Shown: positions 15,050-24,512, counted from the stretch's first letter. The stretch: DNA of 64,000 nt from an uncultured Thalassotalea sp. (GCA_947492575.1 CANLNK010000001.1:124001-188000); one strand, 5' to 3'. Program-made: numbers and translations. Notes: a model not told the origin generated them from the sequence alone.

Positions 15050-16249
15050 ATGACAGATGTCAGCCAAGCGTTTGCCGAAATTAAACGCGGTGCAGAAGAA
15101 ATCTTGCTTGAAGATGAACTGTTAGAAAAATTAAAGCAAGGTAAACCCTTGAAAATCAAGGCTGGCTTCGATCCAACAGCGCCAGATCTGCATTTAGGTC
15201 ATACAGTTCTTATTAATAAGCTTCGTCAATTTCAGCAATTAGGCCACGAAGTGATTTTCCTTATCGGTGATTTCACAGGTCTTATCGGCGACCCTACGGG
15301 TAAGAATGTTACGCGTAAGCCACTATCGAAAGAAGATGTGCTTGCCAATGCTGAAACGTACAAAGAGCAAGTCTTTAAGATTTTAGATCCTGAAAAAACA
15401 CGTGTGGAGTTCAACTCAACATGGATGGAAAAACTAGGCGCCGATGGCATGTTAAAGCTTGCTGCTCGTCAAACGGTTGCTCGCATGATGGAACGTGACG
15501 ACTTTAAAAAGCGTTATGCAAATGGTCAGTCGATTGCGATTCATGAATTTATGTATCCACTAGTGCAAGGTTGGGATTCAGTTGCTTTAGAATCTGACGT
15601 AGAGCTAGGTGGTACCGATCAGAAGTTTAACCTATTGATGGGTCGTGAATTACAAAAGTCTGAAGGTCAGCGACCACAAACCGTATTAATGATGCCATTG
15701 CTTGAAGGTTTGGACGGTGTTCAAAAAATGTCTAAGTCACTGGGTAACTACATTGGTATCACAGATGCACCGTCAGAAATGTTTGGCAAAATTATGTCAA
15801 TTTCAGACGACTTAATGTGGCGTTACTATGACTTGCTAAGCTTCCGTCCAATTGCTGACATTGAAGATTTCAAACAGCAAATTGCAGACGGTGCTAATCC
15901 GCGCGATGTAAAAATTGCGTTAGCAAAAGAAATTATTGCTCGCTTCCACGATGAAGCTGCTGCTGATGCTGCGCATCAAGAGTTTATCAATCGCTTCCAA
16001 AAAGGTGCTATGCCTGACGAAATGCCTGAACTTACGGTTGATACAACAGACGGTGAAATCGCAATTGCGAACTTATTAAAAGAGGCCGGTCTTGTAGCGA
16101 GTACGTCTGAAGCAATGCGAATGATCAAGCAAGGCGCAGCAAAGATCGATGGCGAAAAAGTAGCAGATAACAAAGTACGCATTGAGAGCGGTGTAACCGC
16201 AGTTTACCAAGTAGGTAAACGCAAATTTGCTCGAGTCACTACTGCCTAG
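15050..16249 (+). CDS. tyrS: Tyrosyl-tRNA synthetase TyrS
   Basis: A 399-residue class I aminoacyl-tRNA synthetase. The HIGH motif appears as HLGH ([13 protein letters not shown]), the KMSKS motif intact ([12 protein letters not shown]), and an S4-like RNA-binding domain closes the protein ([19 protein letters not shown]). It charges tRNA-Tyr in the cytosol. The length and N-terminus (ending [18 protein letters not shown] before the Rossmann fold) match the TyrZ-like / type 2 bacterial group. GGAG lies 8 bases before ATG 15050. Divergent from mepM and followed by its own terminator. Confidence 0.97.
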   Translation: MTDVSQAFAEIKRGAEEILLEDELLEKLKQGKPLKIKAGFDPTAPDLHLGHTVLINKLRQFQQLGHEVIFLIGDFTGLIGDPTGKNVTRKPLSKEDVLANAETYKEQVFKILDPEKTRVEFNSTWMEKLGADGMLKLAARQTVARMMERDDFKKRYANGQSIAIHEFMYPLVQGWDSVALESDVELGGTDQKFNLLMGRELQKSEGQRPQTVLMMPLLEGLDGVQKMSKSLGNYIGITDAPSEMFGKIMSISDDLMWRYYDLLSFRPIADIEDFKQQIADGANPRDVKIALAKEIIARFHDEAAADAAHQEFINRFQKGAMPDEMPELTVDTTDGEIAIANLLKEAGLVASTSEAMRMIKQGAAKIDGEKVADNKVRIESGVTAVYQVGKRKFARVTTA

Positions 16250-16274
16250 TTTCTGCCCTTGAATTGTAAATCTT

Positions 16275-16305
16275 AAAAAGCCGGCGTTTGCTGGCTTTTT
16301 ATTTT
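16275..16305 (+). terminator. tyrS terminator
   Basis: AAAAAGCCGGC / GCTGGCTTTTT with a GTTT loop, 26 bp after the tyrS stop codon, followed by ATTTTC. Confidence 0.88.
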
Positions 16306-16387
16306 CTTACGTACCTTCTTTCCCGCTTGTAATTTTTGACCGTACCGTTAGGCTAACTAATTAAATAATGCTAACGAGTACTTACCT

Positions 16388-17080
16388 TTGTTTATTCGCC
16401 TGTTAATTGTTATTGCGTCATTTTCTCTTATGCTTTTCGGGTGCGCCAGCAAACCTGATGCTGAAGTAAAATATCAAGCGCTATTCGACTTTTCGACTAT
16501 CGAGAGTTATGGCTTTTTTGCACGCAGTGATGGCTTTTATGAGATTCAAAGCTTAGGGCATGTAACCCGCAATGGCGTTGAAATGGCAATTGAAAGCGCG
16601 CTTGATGGTCAAGGCTTAACGTTAAACCCTACAGAAACGGCCGACATTGTTGTTACTTACTTCTGGGTCAAAGAGGCTGCTGGATTAGAGCTACTTCGCG
16701 AAAGAGCACAACAGGGAAAAGGGCGAGGCCAGCGCCAAGGCAATGGCGAACGAAGAGCTAAGGGTGAGCGTGAATCTTCTTCAGGCATGTTCAAGCCCTC
16801 TGGTTTGGAATCTCCACAACAAGCACTTAAACGATATAATCGCGCCGTTAATTATTGTTCATACTGTTTAATTCACTCAGAAAGCGGTGAGAAATCTGAC
16901 GGTTTATCATACGAAAATGGCAGCCTTATCGTTGATATTGTTAAACCCAATAGCCGTCGCTCTATTTGGCGAGCAAGCCAGTATTTAGGTATTGATCCAA
17001 AAGATACTAGCCTAGAAGCTAATGACAAAATTATCGCTGCTGTCAATAACATGCTAGGTCAGCTAAGTCTTAGCCGCTAA
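16388..17080 (+). CDS. DUF4136-like lipoprotein
   Basis: A 230-residue lipoprotein: signal peptide with lipobox LMLFGC (lipidated Cys19), then ALFDFSTIESYGFFARSDG and a region on exclusion of soluble metals, resembling DUF4136 outer-membrane lipoproteins. A basic, Gly/Arg/Gln-rich insert (KGRGQRQGNGERRAKGE, about residues 112-130) interrupts the domain. No in-frame ATG gives a full signal peptide; TTG 16388 is used and the ATG at residue 15 would remove it. Its ribosome binding site is weak. Followed 58 bp later by another membrane protein. Function unknown. Confidence 0.7.
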   Translation: MFIRLLIVIASFSLMLFGCASKPDAEVKYQALFDFSTIESYGFFARSDGFYEIQSLGHVTRNGVEMAIESALDGQGLTLNPTETADIVVTYFWVKEAAGLELLRERAQQGKGRGQRQGNGERRAKGERESSSGMFKPSGLESPQQALKRYNRAVNYCSYCLIHSESGEKSDGLSYENGSLIVDIVKPNSRRSIWRASQYLGIDPKDTSLEANDKIIAAVNNMLGQLSLSR

Positions 17081-17138
17081 ACAACATACTTGGCCGGTCT
17101 ACACCTCCAAAAATTAACTCACTAATGCGAAGCAAACT

Positions 17139-17702
17139 ATGAGCAGTCATGAAAATGAAGATTCACACTCAAACGCTCAGCCAAATGCGTTGAAAATACT
17201 TTTCAAGTGGCTGGTTATTGCTTGTGCGGGTTTCACCATGTTGCTTCTTATCTTATTGCTACTTGGTTACCTGCTAAAGGAAAATGAGCAACAAACTAGG
17301 GAATACAAAGCAGAGCTTGAGCAAGCTCGTCAGCAACAGCAGCAAGCTAATCAAGGAATAGCGCAAGCTCGATCGCATCAGTTGTCTTTGAAAGAAGACT
17401 TTGAAAGTGAATCTCAACAGAGTGCTAATCGATACCAACGACGATTAGAAGCAGCGGTTAGTTGGCAACAAAACTTAACAGAAATTCGACAAATAATTGT
17501 CAACAATCTGGTATGCACTGATGTCAGCCAATGTCGCCTTGTTGACACTAAAAATATTGAGTTGGGCTGCGTAGTGTCGGTTAATGCGATCGGTGAAAGT
17601 CAGCTGGCTAAGCTGAATTTTGGTAGCCCTAGTGAAGCTTGCGAGGAACGTGCTGAAGACTTGTCGCTGGTTTGCCATCACAATATTTGTACTATTGAGT
17701 AA
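17139..17702 (+). CDS. Membrane-anchored coiled-coil protein, unknown
   Basis: A 187-residue protein with a short cytoplasmic N-terminus, one transmembrane helix (about residues 25-47), a Gln/Glu-rich coiled coil (about 52-110) and a small C-terminal domain containing six cysteines (VCTDVSQCRL, LGCVV, EACEERAEDL, LVCHHNICTIE), which should form disulfides if periplasmic. No known family is recognised. It follows the DUF4136-like lipoprotein gene in the same direction. Confidence 0.65.
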   Translation: MSSHENEDSHSNAQPNALKILFKWLVIACAGFTMLLLILLLLGYLLKENEQQTREYKAELEQARQQQQQANQGIAQARSHQLSLKEDFESESQQSANRYQRRLEAAVSWQQNLTEIRQIIVNNLVCTDVSQCRLVDTKNIELGCVVSVNAIGESQLAKLNFGSPSEACEERAEDLSLVCHHNICTIE

Positions 17703-17823
17703 TATCATCAAAACAAGTGCGCGCTAAAGAAGTGGTATGTAAGAAAGAGATGCTCAAGAAACAGATGCATTAGTACGGCTCGACATTTATAATGCCCAGC
17801 AATTGATATTTGAGAGTAACACT

Positions 17824-18150
17824 ATGGCTTTTCCAAACGACGAAACTGGTAACGTACTGCAAGAAATGCAAGCAGCAGGGATTGATCTGAGCGTGATGCA
17901 TGAAGTGGTATTTTTCCAGTTGTTTGAGCAGCAAGCGCAAGCGCAAGCGTTAGTGGATCACTTAGCAGACGTTGCTCCAACAATGAAAGTGAGTATTCAC
18001 CCTGATACTGAAACCCCAAACGTATGGGACGTAGACTGCAGTGTGAATATGGTGCCAAGCTATGATGGTATTGTCGCTCAGGAAGCTGAGTTTGAGCAGT
18101 TAGCGTCAAAATTCAAAGGTTACAACGACGGGTGGGGCATTGAGGCATAG
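17824..18150 (+). CDS. rraB: RraB-type ribonuclease E inhibitor domain protein
   Basis: A 108-residue cytosolic protein aligning with the RraB fold (formerly DUF1260-like): NVLQEMQAAGIDLSVMHEVVFFQLFE and the terminal EFEQLASKFKGYNDGWGIEA, where the family has DGWGT. RraB binds RNase E and modulates mRNA decay. The E. coli protein is 138 residues with a long acidic tail, absent here. Start moved to ATG 17824: GAGAG at 17812-17816 is 7 bases upstream; the longer frame starts at TTG without support. Single gene. Confidence 0.82.
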   Translation: MAFPNDETGNVLQEMQAAGIDLSVMHEVVFFQLFEQQAQAQALVDHLADVAPTMKVSIHPDTETPNVWDVDCSVNMVPSYDGIVAQEAEFEQLASKFKGYNDGWGIEA

Positions 18151-18186
18151 CCTTGCCAACCCCTGTGTCACCAACTTTAACCTCAC

Positions 18187-18744
18187 CTAGTCTTGCTCTG
18201 GCATCTGGAACGCCGGTAGCGATAACTTCCAATAAATAGCTGCCAGACGCAGAATTAACGCGCCAGATACGGCGATAAGTGTCGCCGAGGTCGCGGCTAC
18301 TCCCCACCAATGCAACAGCGCAAAAAGAACGCTGCCAAGCATTGCCGCTGTAGCGTAAATTTCTTGGCGTAAAATCATTGGGATTACATTGCACAATACG
18401 TCTCTAATCATACCGCCAGCAACAGCGGTGATCGTACCTAATACAACTGCTGCTGCAATAGGCGCTCCTAAACTCAAAGCTTTCTCAGTACCTACGACCG
18501 CAAAAAGTGCTAAACCAAAGGCATCAGCAACCAGCAAAAAGCGCTTTGGCACAAGCTTAGGTTTGCGGATGAAAATAATAGTGAGTAGGGCGGTTACCGT
18601 AATAATTGAAAGGTAATAGCTCTGTTCAACCCAAAAGACTGGGGTATTTAAGATCATATCTCTAATAGTGCCGCCACCAATCGCGGTAACCGCAGCCAAT
18701 ACGACAACGCCGAAAGGATCTAATTGGTATCGCCCTGCCATCAA
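18187..18744 (-). CDS. TRIC-type (YadS/UPF0126) membrane protein; start unclear
   Basis: A polytopic inner-membrane protein with two repeated halves bearing the family GGGxxRD motifs: AIGGGTIRDMIL and VAGGMIRDVLC. Relatives fold like trimeric intracellular cation (TRIC) channels. From TTG 18744 the product has 185 residues, but the expected first helix (LLFWLDIFGIVVFALSGAL) is encoded in the same frame further upstream to about 18800, and no ATG, GTG or TTG exists there before the in-frame stop at 18838-18840. The gene may use a non-standard start (an ATA lies at 18805-18807), have lost its start by mutation, or contain a sequence error. Coordinates give the first standard start only. Confidence 0.75.
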   Translation of the reverse strand: MMAGRYQLDPFGVVVLAAVTAIGGGTIRDMILNTPVFWVEQSYYLSIITVTALLTIIFIRKPKLVPKRFLLVADAFGLALFAVVGTEKALSLGAPIAAAVVLGTITAVAGGMIRDVLCNVIPMILRQEIYATAAMLGSVLFALLHWWGVAATSATLIAVSGALILRLAAIYWKLSLPAFQMPEQD

Positions 18745-18889
18745 TGCACCTGAAAGTGCAAATACAACAATGCCAAAGATATCGAGCCAGAATAATAAAT
18801 CGGTTATAGGGGAGTGTTCTTTGTCACTACTATGGTTTTATGTTTTTTATGGTTTTATTGCTTTCTTTTCAACAAAAGCTTGTGCAGCG

Positions 18890-19366
18890 TTAGTTCTTGC
18901 TGACCAGCGGTAAATCACTTGCTTGCCAGCCTTTTATATCGCCTTCTAAATGCCAAACGTTGGTATAGCCATTGTCTCTTAAAATTTGCTCACCCATTGC
19001 TGCTCGACGACCTGAGCGACAATACACAACGACTAAGGCTGATTTGTCTTTTGGTAGCGCGTTTAATTTGCCTGCTAGTGTGCTATGGCTAATATTAACG
19101 GCGGAATCGATATGACCATCTTTGTATTCGTTATCGCTTCGGACATCTAACAAAAGGTAAGGTGACGAGCTAGGTGCATTAATGATCGATAATAATTGCG
19201 TTTGGCTAATGGTTGGTCTCGCTTTCGGCTCGCCGCTAATAGCTTGTGTTGAAAAGAAAACGAAGCAAAGAGCAATGGCCAACATTAAGTTTTGTAAGCC
19301 GCTCGCCATGGCACGCGCTCTTGCGATAGGTTTTGCAAGGAGATGTGAATTTATTGTTTCAATCAT
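18890..19366 (-). CDS. Secreted rhodanese-like domain protein
   Basis: A 158-residue protein with a long N-terminal segment and a signal or anchor helix (about residues 26-43), then one rhodanese domain: LLLDVRSDNEYKDGHIDSAVN and the active-site loop VVYCRSGRRA with catalytic Cys116, followed by GYTNVWHLEGDIKGW. Such PspE-like proteins transfer sulfane sulfur in the periplasm. It lies in a minus-strand run, 43 bp downstream of the CobD-like gene. Confidence 0.85.
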   Translation of the reverse strand: MIETINSHLLAKPIARARAMASGLQNLMLAIALCFVFFSTQAISGEPKARPTISQTQLLSIINAPSSSPYLLLDVRSDNEYKDGHIDSAVNISHSTLAGKLNALPKDKSALVVVYCRSGRRAAMGEQILRDNGYTNVWHLEGDIKGWQASDLPLVSKN

Positions 19367-19409
19367 AGTAGTATTCCCGTTAGTAAAAAGGTCAAAAAGC
19401 TCTTATGCG

Positions 19410-20390
19410 CTACGCCTGTAAACTCGCTACCCATGCTAGTAGATAAAGACCTACGACGCCAATGACAATAAGAGTGTAAATGCGATTAATAAATCGATAA
19501 GCATGGACAATATCTTTGGGCTCGGGTTGTCTGCCGTTCGAGTTACTCTCCTCTCGCCTTAGTTTGACACCTTCATACATGGCAACGCCGCCGAGGCGAA
19601 TATTCATCGCGAGTGCGAAAAACTGCACGAGTGGCTGAGAGGATAAGGTGAAAAAAACAGGTAAGCTCAAGCGCCAGAGTAATGTCGACTGTTGCCCGAA
19701 AGATAGAATTAAGCCACAAATCAGTATTAATCGACTTGGTAACCAGAGTATTAGCTGGACTAATGCGCCAACAAAGCGCCCAAATGATCGTAATTGCGGT
19801 AGCTTAGGGTTCCATGCATAGTGCATTTCAAGTAATAAGCGATAGCTAATTGCGGGTAAGCCACCACCGATGAGAAAGATAAACGCGACGGTTATGTGTT
19901 GTTGGAGAGATCGCAGGATCAGCATTTCAATCGTCGCTTTAGCAATCCCCATCGCGGAGAGCCTTTGAGTTTCCCTAAGCACCAAAGGTTGAAGGGTTTC
20001 CTTAGCTAAATAATTATTGCTGTTTGTGATAGCCGTTGCGATTTTAGTGGCGCGGGGTTTAAGCGTTAAATTACCGAGGGCAAAATAGAGTAGTAAGCCT
20101 TCCCACAAGAAGGCAACTTCGACGAAATCAGCAAATAACCAAAGAATCACCCAAAGTGGCGTAAAGGTGATTAAGACAGAAATAAAACCGGAGATGGTTT
20201 GCTGCTTCGTTCCATTTTCCGCTTTATTTACTTTTGCCGCTAACTGGCGACAGAAAAAATTAAAGAAAGTCCATGGCTCATGAGGAGCTAAACGTTGCAG
20301 CCCTGCTTTAATTGCCATAACCACCACCAGCATTAAAAGGCCGTGAAATAGTGGTGGTAAAGGCAACAATTCAGGCAAAAAATCTGGCAT
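19410..20390 (-). CDS. CobD/CbiB family integral membrane protein
   Basis: A 326-residue polytopic membrane protein whose overall pattern (short helical pairs, ETLQPLVLRETQRLSAMGIAKA-type central segment, PSRLILICGLIL, and the GGVAMYEGVKLRRE loop) matches the CobD/CbiB family used in adenosylcobinamide-phosphate synthesis. No other cobalamin biosynthesis gene is nearby, and in this lineage the protein regularly stands beside mtnN, so its substrate may differ from classical CbiB. Start overlaps the mtnN stop (TAATG), showing translational coupling. Confidence 0.7.
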   Translation of the reverse strand: MPDFLPELLPLPPLFHGLLMLVVVMAIKAGLQRLAPHEPWTFFNFFCRQLAAKVNKAENGTKQQTISGFISVLITFTPLWVILWLFADFVEVAFLWEGLLLYFALGNLTLKPRATKIATAITNSNNYLAKETLQPLVLRETQRLSAMGIAKATIEMLILRSLQQHITVAFIFLIGGGLPAISYRLLLEMHYAWNPKLPQLRSFGRFVGALVQLILWLPSRLILICGLILSFGQQSTLLWRLSLPVFFTLSSQPLVQFFALAMNIRLGGVAMYEGVKLRREESNSNGRQPEPKDIVHAYRFINRIYTLIVIGVVGLYLLAWVASLQA

Positions 20391-21100
20391 TAATTCAGTG
20401 ATTTGTCTTTAAGTGAATCCAACATGTTGGTCACTAGTTTTGACGAATTTACGGAAGCAGTTTCTAGATATGCTTCAAAAGACGTTGGTGACTCTTTACC
20501 TGCAATATCTGACATTGAACGAATAACCACGAATGGTATATCAAACTGATGGCAAGTCTGCGCAATCGCTGCGCCTTCCATCTCTACTGCCGCCATTGTT
20601 GGGAAGTTTGCACGTGCTTTGGCGATGTCTTCATCAGCTGTCATAAAGGTATCGCCCGTTGTGATTAGGCCAACCAGAGTGTTGATGCCTTCCAGTTTAG
20701 CAATACCTTCTTTAGCCGCTTCAACAAGTACTGGATGAGGAATGAAGGCAGCAGGGTTTGCTGGTAATTGGCCAATCTCATAACCAAAAGCGGTTACGTT
20801 TACGTCGTGATAGCGTACTTCTGAACTTACCACAACGTCGCCAACCTTTAATGATTGGTCAAAGCCACCGGCAGAGCCCGTATTAACAACATAATCAGGG
20901 GCAAACTTATCGATAAGTAAAACAGTAGCTAGGGCTGCAGCTACCTTACCAATACCTGACTGTACGATAACAACATCAGTACCGTTTAAAGTGCCTTGAT
21001 GAAACTCAAAACCACCGTGAGTCGTTGAAGTTGGATTTTCTAAAGCAGCTTTCAAAATTGCTACTTCTGGCTCCATTGCGCCAATAATTCCTGCTTTCAT
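20390..21100 (-). CDS. mtnN: 5'-methylthioadenosine/S-adenosylhomocysteine nucleosidase
   Basis: A 236-residue nucleosidase that cleaves MTA, SAH and 5'-deoxyadenosine to adenine plus the thio-sugar, feeding methionine salvage and autoinducer-2 formation. Diagnostic segments: [14 protein letters not shown] (catalytic Glu), [22 protein letters not shown] and IRSMSDIAG (catalytic Asp). The start is set at ATG 21100, where the family begins [10 protein letters not shown]; the longer frame adds 11 residues without alignment support. Overlaps the downstream CobD-like gene by one base. Confidence 0.95.
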   Translation of the reverse strand: MKAGIIGAMEPEVAILKAALENPTSTTHGGFEFHQGTLNGTDVVIVQSGIGKVAAALATVLLIDKFAPDYVVNTGSAGGFDQSLKVGDVVVSSEVRYHDVNVTAFGYEIGQLPANPAAFIPHPVLVEAAKEGIAKLEGINTLVGLITTGDTFMTADEDIAKARANFPTMAAVEMEGAAIAQTCHQFDIPFVVIRSMSDIAGKESPTSFEAYLETASVNSSKLVTNMLDSLKDKSLN

Positions 21101-21227
21101 AAAGTTCTCGCTAGGATAAATGAAGATAAACAAAGGAATTATACGTGACTAAGATTAAATTAACACGCATTAGGACCTGTTGACCTTTGTTTGCATTTTT
21201 ACTTATTGGTATTCGTTTAGAGAGCGT

Positions 21228-21262
21228 AAAATAAAACAAGGCACTTGTTGTGAAGTGCCTTG
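21228..21262 (-). terminator. Terminator of DUF2726 gene
   Basis: CAAGGCACTT (21237-21246) / AAGTGCCTTG (21253-21262) with a 6-nt loop; on the minus strand it runs into TTTTATTTT. It lies 35 bp after the DUF2726 stop codon. Confidence 0.85.
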
Positions 21263-21296
21263 TGTATTGGTAATTATAGTTTAAACGATTAGCTCT

Positions 21297-21968
21297 TTAA
21301 TGAGGTAATGCAGCCACTTGCGGACGACCTAAACGTGGAGACTGTTGTGTTGCTTGTGGCGACAAAGGTTGTGCCATTTCTTTGGCAGCTGCCTGTGTGA
21401 TGGCACCAGTATTACGCGGGCGCGCCTTAACTAGAGGAGCAGGAATAACCCGGCCTTTCATTGTAGGTTCTACCTTGTGGCTGCGTCCTAGGATTTTGCT
21501 ACCCAAACAAGCGCGAATTTCGTCAACACTGTAATTAGGCTTAACTTTAATACGCACATGTGGAATCGAAGCAGCTTCTAGTGCGCCACTAACAAACCAG
21601 TCTTTTTTAACTTTGTAGCCTTTACCTTTAGTATCGACCAGGTCAACTGCACCTAGCAAGCGCATTGTTTCACGATGACAAATGACAAAGTCTAAGTATT
21701 TGCTGTTAGCGTTGCTCAGTGCGGTTTGAGTTGCTTTTTTTGATACCCCTTTACGGATGTTGACGATATCACCTAATGCAACACGGTTGAGTACTCGGTA
21801 TTCAGCACCGAGTGCTTTTTCCACCAAATTCTGAAAGTTCTTTTCAGCAGGGGTATAAACGGCTTGTTTACTATCAAACGGGAATGGAAAGCTATTGTCT
21901 GTTAAACGACTGGCTAACATCGCCACAATGGCAATTAAGCTAATTAAAGCGAAAAGGATAAGCTCCAT
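21297..21968 (-). CDS. DUF2726 domain protein
   Basis: A 223-residue protein with an N-terminal transmembrane helix (about residues 2-20) and a cytosolic DUF2726 domain (about 40-170), recognisable from TPAEKNFQNLVEKALGAEYRV, LDFVICHRETMRLLGAVDL and HVRIKVKPNYSVDEIRACL. The domain resembles a PD-(D/E)XK-type nuclease fold, but activity is unproven. The C-terminal 50 residues are Pro/Gln-rich and likely disordered. Start at ATG 21968: GGAG lies 6 bases upstream; the ATG at 21983 has no binding site. Confidence 0.82.
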   Translation of the reverse strand: MELILFALISLIAIVAMLASRLTDNSFPFPFDSKQAVYTPAEKNFQNLVEKALGAEYRVLNRVALGDIVNIRKGVSKKATQTALSNANSKYLDFVICHRETMRLLGAVDLVDTKGKGYKVKKDWFVSGALEAASIPHVRIKVKPNYSVDEIRACLGSKILGRSHKVEPTMKGRVIPAPLVKARPRNTGAITQAAAKEMAQPLSPQATQQSPRLGRPQVAALPH

Positions 21969-22077
21969 ATACATCTCCAGCATTACAAATTCTTGACGGT
22001 ATTTTGGCGATACCTCGGTTTACCCTTTAAAAGCAGAATTTGTGCCAGAGATTTATGGATGAATTTTTAAGGACTAA

Positions 22078-22707
22078 TTAACCTGGGTAGTTTGCCTTAA
22101 GTGCTTGATAAACTTGCTGTTGGAAATCTTCAGCACTGCTGTCTAATGTGCTTACAGCGTCTGCTAACACTTCGTTATCTTCTTTACCGTTCCAGACTTT
22201 AATGTAGGTGCCTTCTTTGTAGCCGTGATCTTGGCGGAAGAAATTTAATGTGTTTTTACCGACGTATTGACGGAATAGTTCGTCTAAATCCATATTCATT
22301 AGACGCATGCAGTCGGTAAATGCGGTTGCATCAAATGCTTTATTAGTTACTGCTGCCGACGCTAATGATTCAAGTGCAATTTTGAAATCTGACTCGCTAC
22401 TGTTTTCAGCAAGTTCTGCGGCAAGCGTTTGAGCAATATCATCAACACTCGCACCTGTCATTAAGCGCAAGCTTAAGCCGAAGTGGAAAATATCAACAAG
22501 CTCAAGCTGAACTTGTGGTACGTCAATTTCTTGATGTTTCCACCATTTCCAGCCGTGGTGGTCTAACATTTCTGCACATTCAACCCAAATAGCGCGATAC
22601 CATTCGTAGCCATTGTCACGCCATGTGTCGCTAACGCGTGAATTCATTGCGTCCTGCATAGATAACATTTGTTTAATTTGAGTTTGGGCAATCGCTAATG
22701 TGCTCAT
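22078..22707 (-). CDS. Dimeric dUTP diphosphatase (MazG-like fold)
   Basis: A 209-residue protein of the dimeric all-alpha dUTPase family. Metal-binding acidic motifs are visible in IWVECAEMLDHHGWKWWK (ExxE) and VQLELVDIFHFGLSLRL (ExxD). It removes dUTP to keep uracil out of DNA and supplies dUMP for thymidylate synthesis. Unrelated to the trimeric beta Dut. Single minus-strand gene downstream of the prenyltransferase gene (gap 85 bp). Confidence 0.88.
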   Translation of the reverse strand: MSTLAIAQTQIKQMLSMQDAMNSRVSDTWRDNGYEWYRAIWVECAEMLDHHGWKWWKHQEIDVPQVQLELVDIFHFGLSLRLMTGASVDDIAQTLAAELAENSSESDFKIALESLASAAVTNKAFDATAFTDCMRLMNMDLDELFRQYVGKNTLNFFRQDHGYKEGTYIKVWNGKEDNEVLADAVSTLDSSAEDFQQQVYQALKANYPG

Positions 22708-22792
22708 GAATCTCTCTAGTTTTCTGAAGGGAATTTTACATCGCTATAGTTTGCCTAAGCTGGCATTGCATATCAATCTTTAAAGGTAGCTG

Positions 22793-23686
22793 TTAGGAAA
22801 TTAACAACCCAAATGAAATCAGTAGTGGCGTTAACAAGCAGGTCACTACATTGGCCGCTAAAAATTTGGTGTGCTGTCCAATCGCAAAGCCAAATTTTAT
22901 AGCGCCAACAATCGCGAATATGGCAGGTGCTATAGCGAACAAAGCTATAGAAGATGTTGCTGGCAGCTGGTTTGAAATAAGCAGCCAAGAAAGTAATAAA
23001 AAGGGAATCACTATAGATGCACAGTACAAGGCGATACTCGCGCCTTCGCCGAAGTGGATAGGAAAGGTATTTCTGCCAACAGTGCGGTCTGCTTCGACAT
23101 CTGGAAATTGATTCAGCAATAAGAGGTGGTTTACCTGAAAAAAAGGAATTAACGCAACCCAAAGTACTTTAGGCGTCAAAGTGCCTGTTATCGCAACATA
23201 GCTCCCCAAAATCATGATAATACTAAAGCCAACACCCGGCGAAAGGTAACAAAGTACGGGAAGTTTATTGAGTGTCTTTGTATACGAGATAACGATAATA
23301 ACCCCGGCAATACCAAACGGGATAAGCAATAAGCTGGTGGTGAGCGCGAGGTACAAGCCCAACGCAACAATTAACACGATAGCGCTGATCGCAAGTTTTA
23401 GCGTTGCATTAGCGAGGCTGGGATTGCTAGGTAGTGTGCCGCTGCCACCGCTAAAAGGTGTTTTTTCAGTTGTTAGGTCGAGCCCACTTTTGAAGTCTTG
23501 ATATTCATTCAGAGTATTGACAGCTACATGAGCGAGTAAGGCGGTGATGAGCATTATCACTATGGGGGCTTGGGATAGCACGTATCCATCGTAGCTAGCG
23601 AGCATGACGGCGAGAAACAAACAAATGGGTGTTAACACTAGAAACGGAGGTCGCATCGTGCCAACAAGTTGTTTTAAGTTCGCCAT
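22793..23686 (-). CDS. UbiA-family prenyltransferase
   Basis: A 297-residue polytopic inner-membrane protein with about eight to nine helices. Two Asp-rich prenyl-diphosphate/Mg-binding motifs are present: NTLNEYQDFKSGLDL (about residues 57-71) and LNQFPDVEADRTVGRN (about 190-205). This pattern is closest to MenA-like (1,4-dihydroxy-2-naphthoate) polyprenyltransferases. No other menaquinone gene is nearby, so the aromatic acceptor is not certain. TTTCCCTCAC region upstream shows GGGAAAC before the ATG. Confidence 0.82.
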   Translation of the reverse strand: MANLKQLVGTMRPPFLVLTPICLFLAVMLASYDGYVLSQAPIVIMLITALLAHVAVNTLNEYQDFKSGLDLTTEKTPFSGGSGTLPSNPSLANATLKLAISAIVLIVALGLYLALTTSLLLIPFGIAGVIIVISYTKTLNKLPVLCYLSPGVGFSIIMILGSYVAITGTLTPKVLWVALIPFFQVNHLLLLNQFPDVEADRTVGRNTFPIHFGEGASIALYCASIVIPFLLLSWLLISNQLPATSSIALFAIAPAIFAIVGAIKFGFAIGQHTKFLAANVVTCLLTPLLISFGLLIS

Positions 23687-23816
23687 GTTTCCCTCACTTT
23701 GTCTAATCAGAGCCTAACGTAAAGTCTAACTCATAACCCAACTTAGAACCTATTTTAGAACCCAGCTAGGTTTAGACCTCTACTAGGAATGCGGCTCAAA
23801 ATCAGTTCAATTGATG

Positions 23817-24512
23817 TTATTCCGATAGCGCGAAGTCGACTGCTGCAAGTGCATGAATCATCGTGGTATCGTAAAGCGGTATATCGCAGTCTTGTCCGCT
23901 TACCAACAGTCCAATTTCTGTGCAGCCTAAAATAACTGCTTCCGCACCTTCTGCCACTAAGCTATCAATAATCTCAAGATATGCTGATTTCGATTCGGAA
24001 ACTACCTTGCCAAGACATAATTCTTCGTAAATGACGCTGTGAATAACGCTTCTTTGATCACGATCAGGAATAATCACAGATAAATCAAAGTCATCGATAA
24101 GTTTTTGCTTGTAAAAGTCCTGCTCCATAGTGAAGTTAGTGCCTAGCAATGCAACTTTTTTAATGCCATCTTGTTTGAGCTTTCTACCGGTTGCTTCTGC
24201 AATGTGCAGTAATGGCAATGGTGTCGCATTGGTTACTTGTTCGGCGACTTTGTGCATCGTATTAGTACAAATTAGAATGCAATCAGCACCAGCAGCGTCA
24301 ATTGATTTAGCTGCGCTTGCCAAAATTTGACCCGCTCGGTGCCAGTCACCACTGGCTTGTAGCTGCTCTATTTCATGAAAGTCGACACTGTTGAGGATTA
24401 TCTTGGCAGAGTGCAGTTGACCCAAACGTTCGCTAACTGCACGGTTGATTGCTTGATAATAGGTAAGCGTTGACTCCCAACTCATACCACCCAATAAACC
24501 TATTGTTTTCAT
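23817..24512 (-). CDS. Aspartate/glutamate racemase family protein
   Basis: A 231-residue cofactor-independent racemase. The paired catalytic cysteines are seen in ILICTNTMHK (Cys82) and AVILGCTEIGLL (Cys197), and the N-terminus MKTIGLLGGMSWEST is typical of the YgeA-like broad-specificity amino acid racemases. It interconverts L- and D-amino acids, which end up in peptidoglycan or signalling. Substrate not predictable beyond Asp/Glu-type. It lies 47 bp downstream of the DUF885 gene in the same direction. Confidence 0.9.
   Translation of the reverse strand: MKTIGLLGGMSWESTLTYYQAINRAVSERLGQLHSAKIILNSVDFHEIEQLQASGDWHRAGQILASAAKSIDAAGADCILICTNTMHKVAEQVTNATPLPLLHIAEATGRKLKQDGIKKVALLGTNFTMEQDFYKQKLIDDFDLSVIIPDRDQRSVIHSVIYEELCLGKVVSESKSAYLEIIDSLVAEGAEAVILGCTEIGLLVSGQDCDIPLYDTTMIHALAAVDFALSE

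Noticed and set aside
22773-23162. 129-codon minus-strand frame over the prenyltransferase 3' end
   Set aside because: Shadow of the UbiA-family gene, whose motifs are intact in the other frame.
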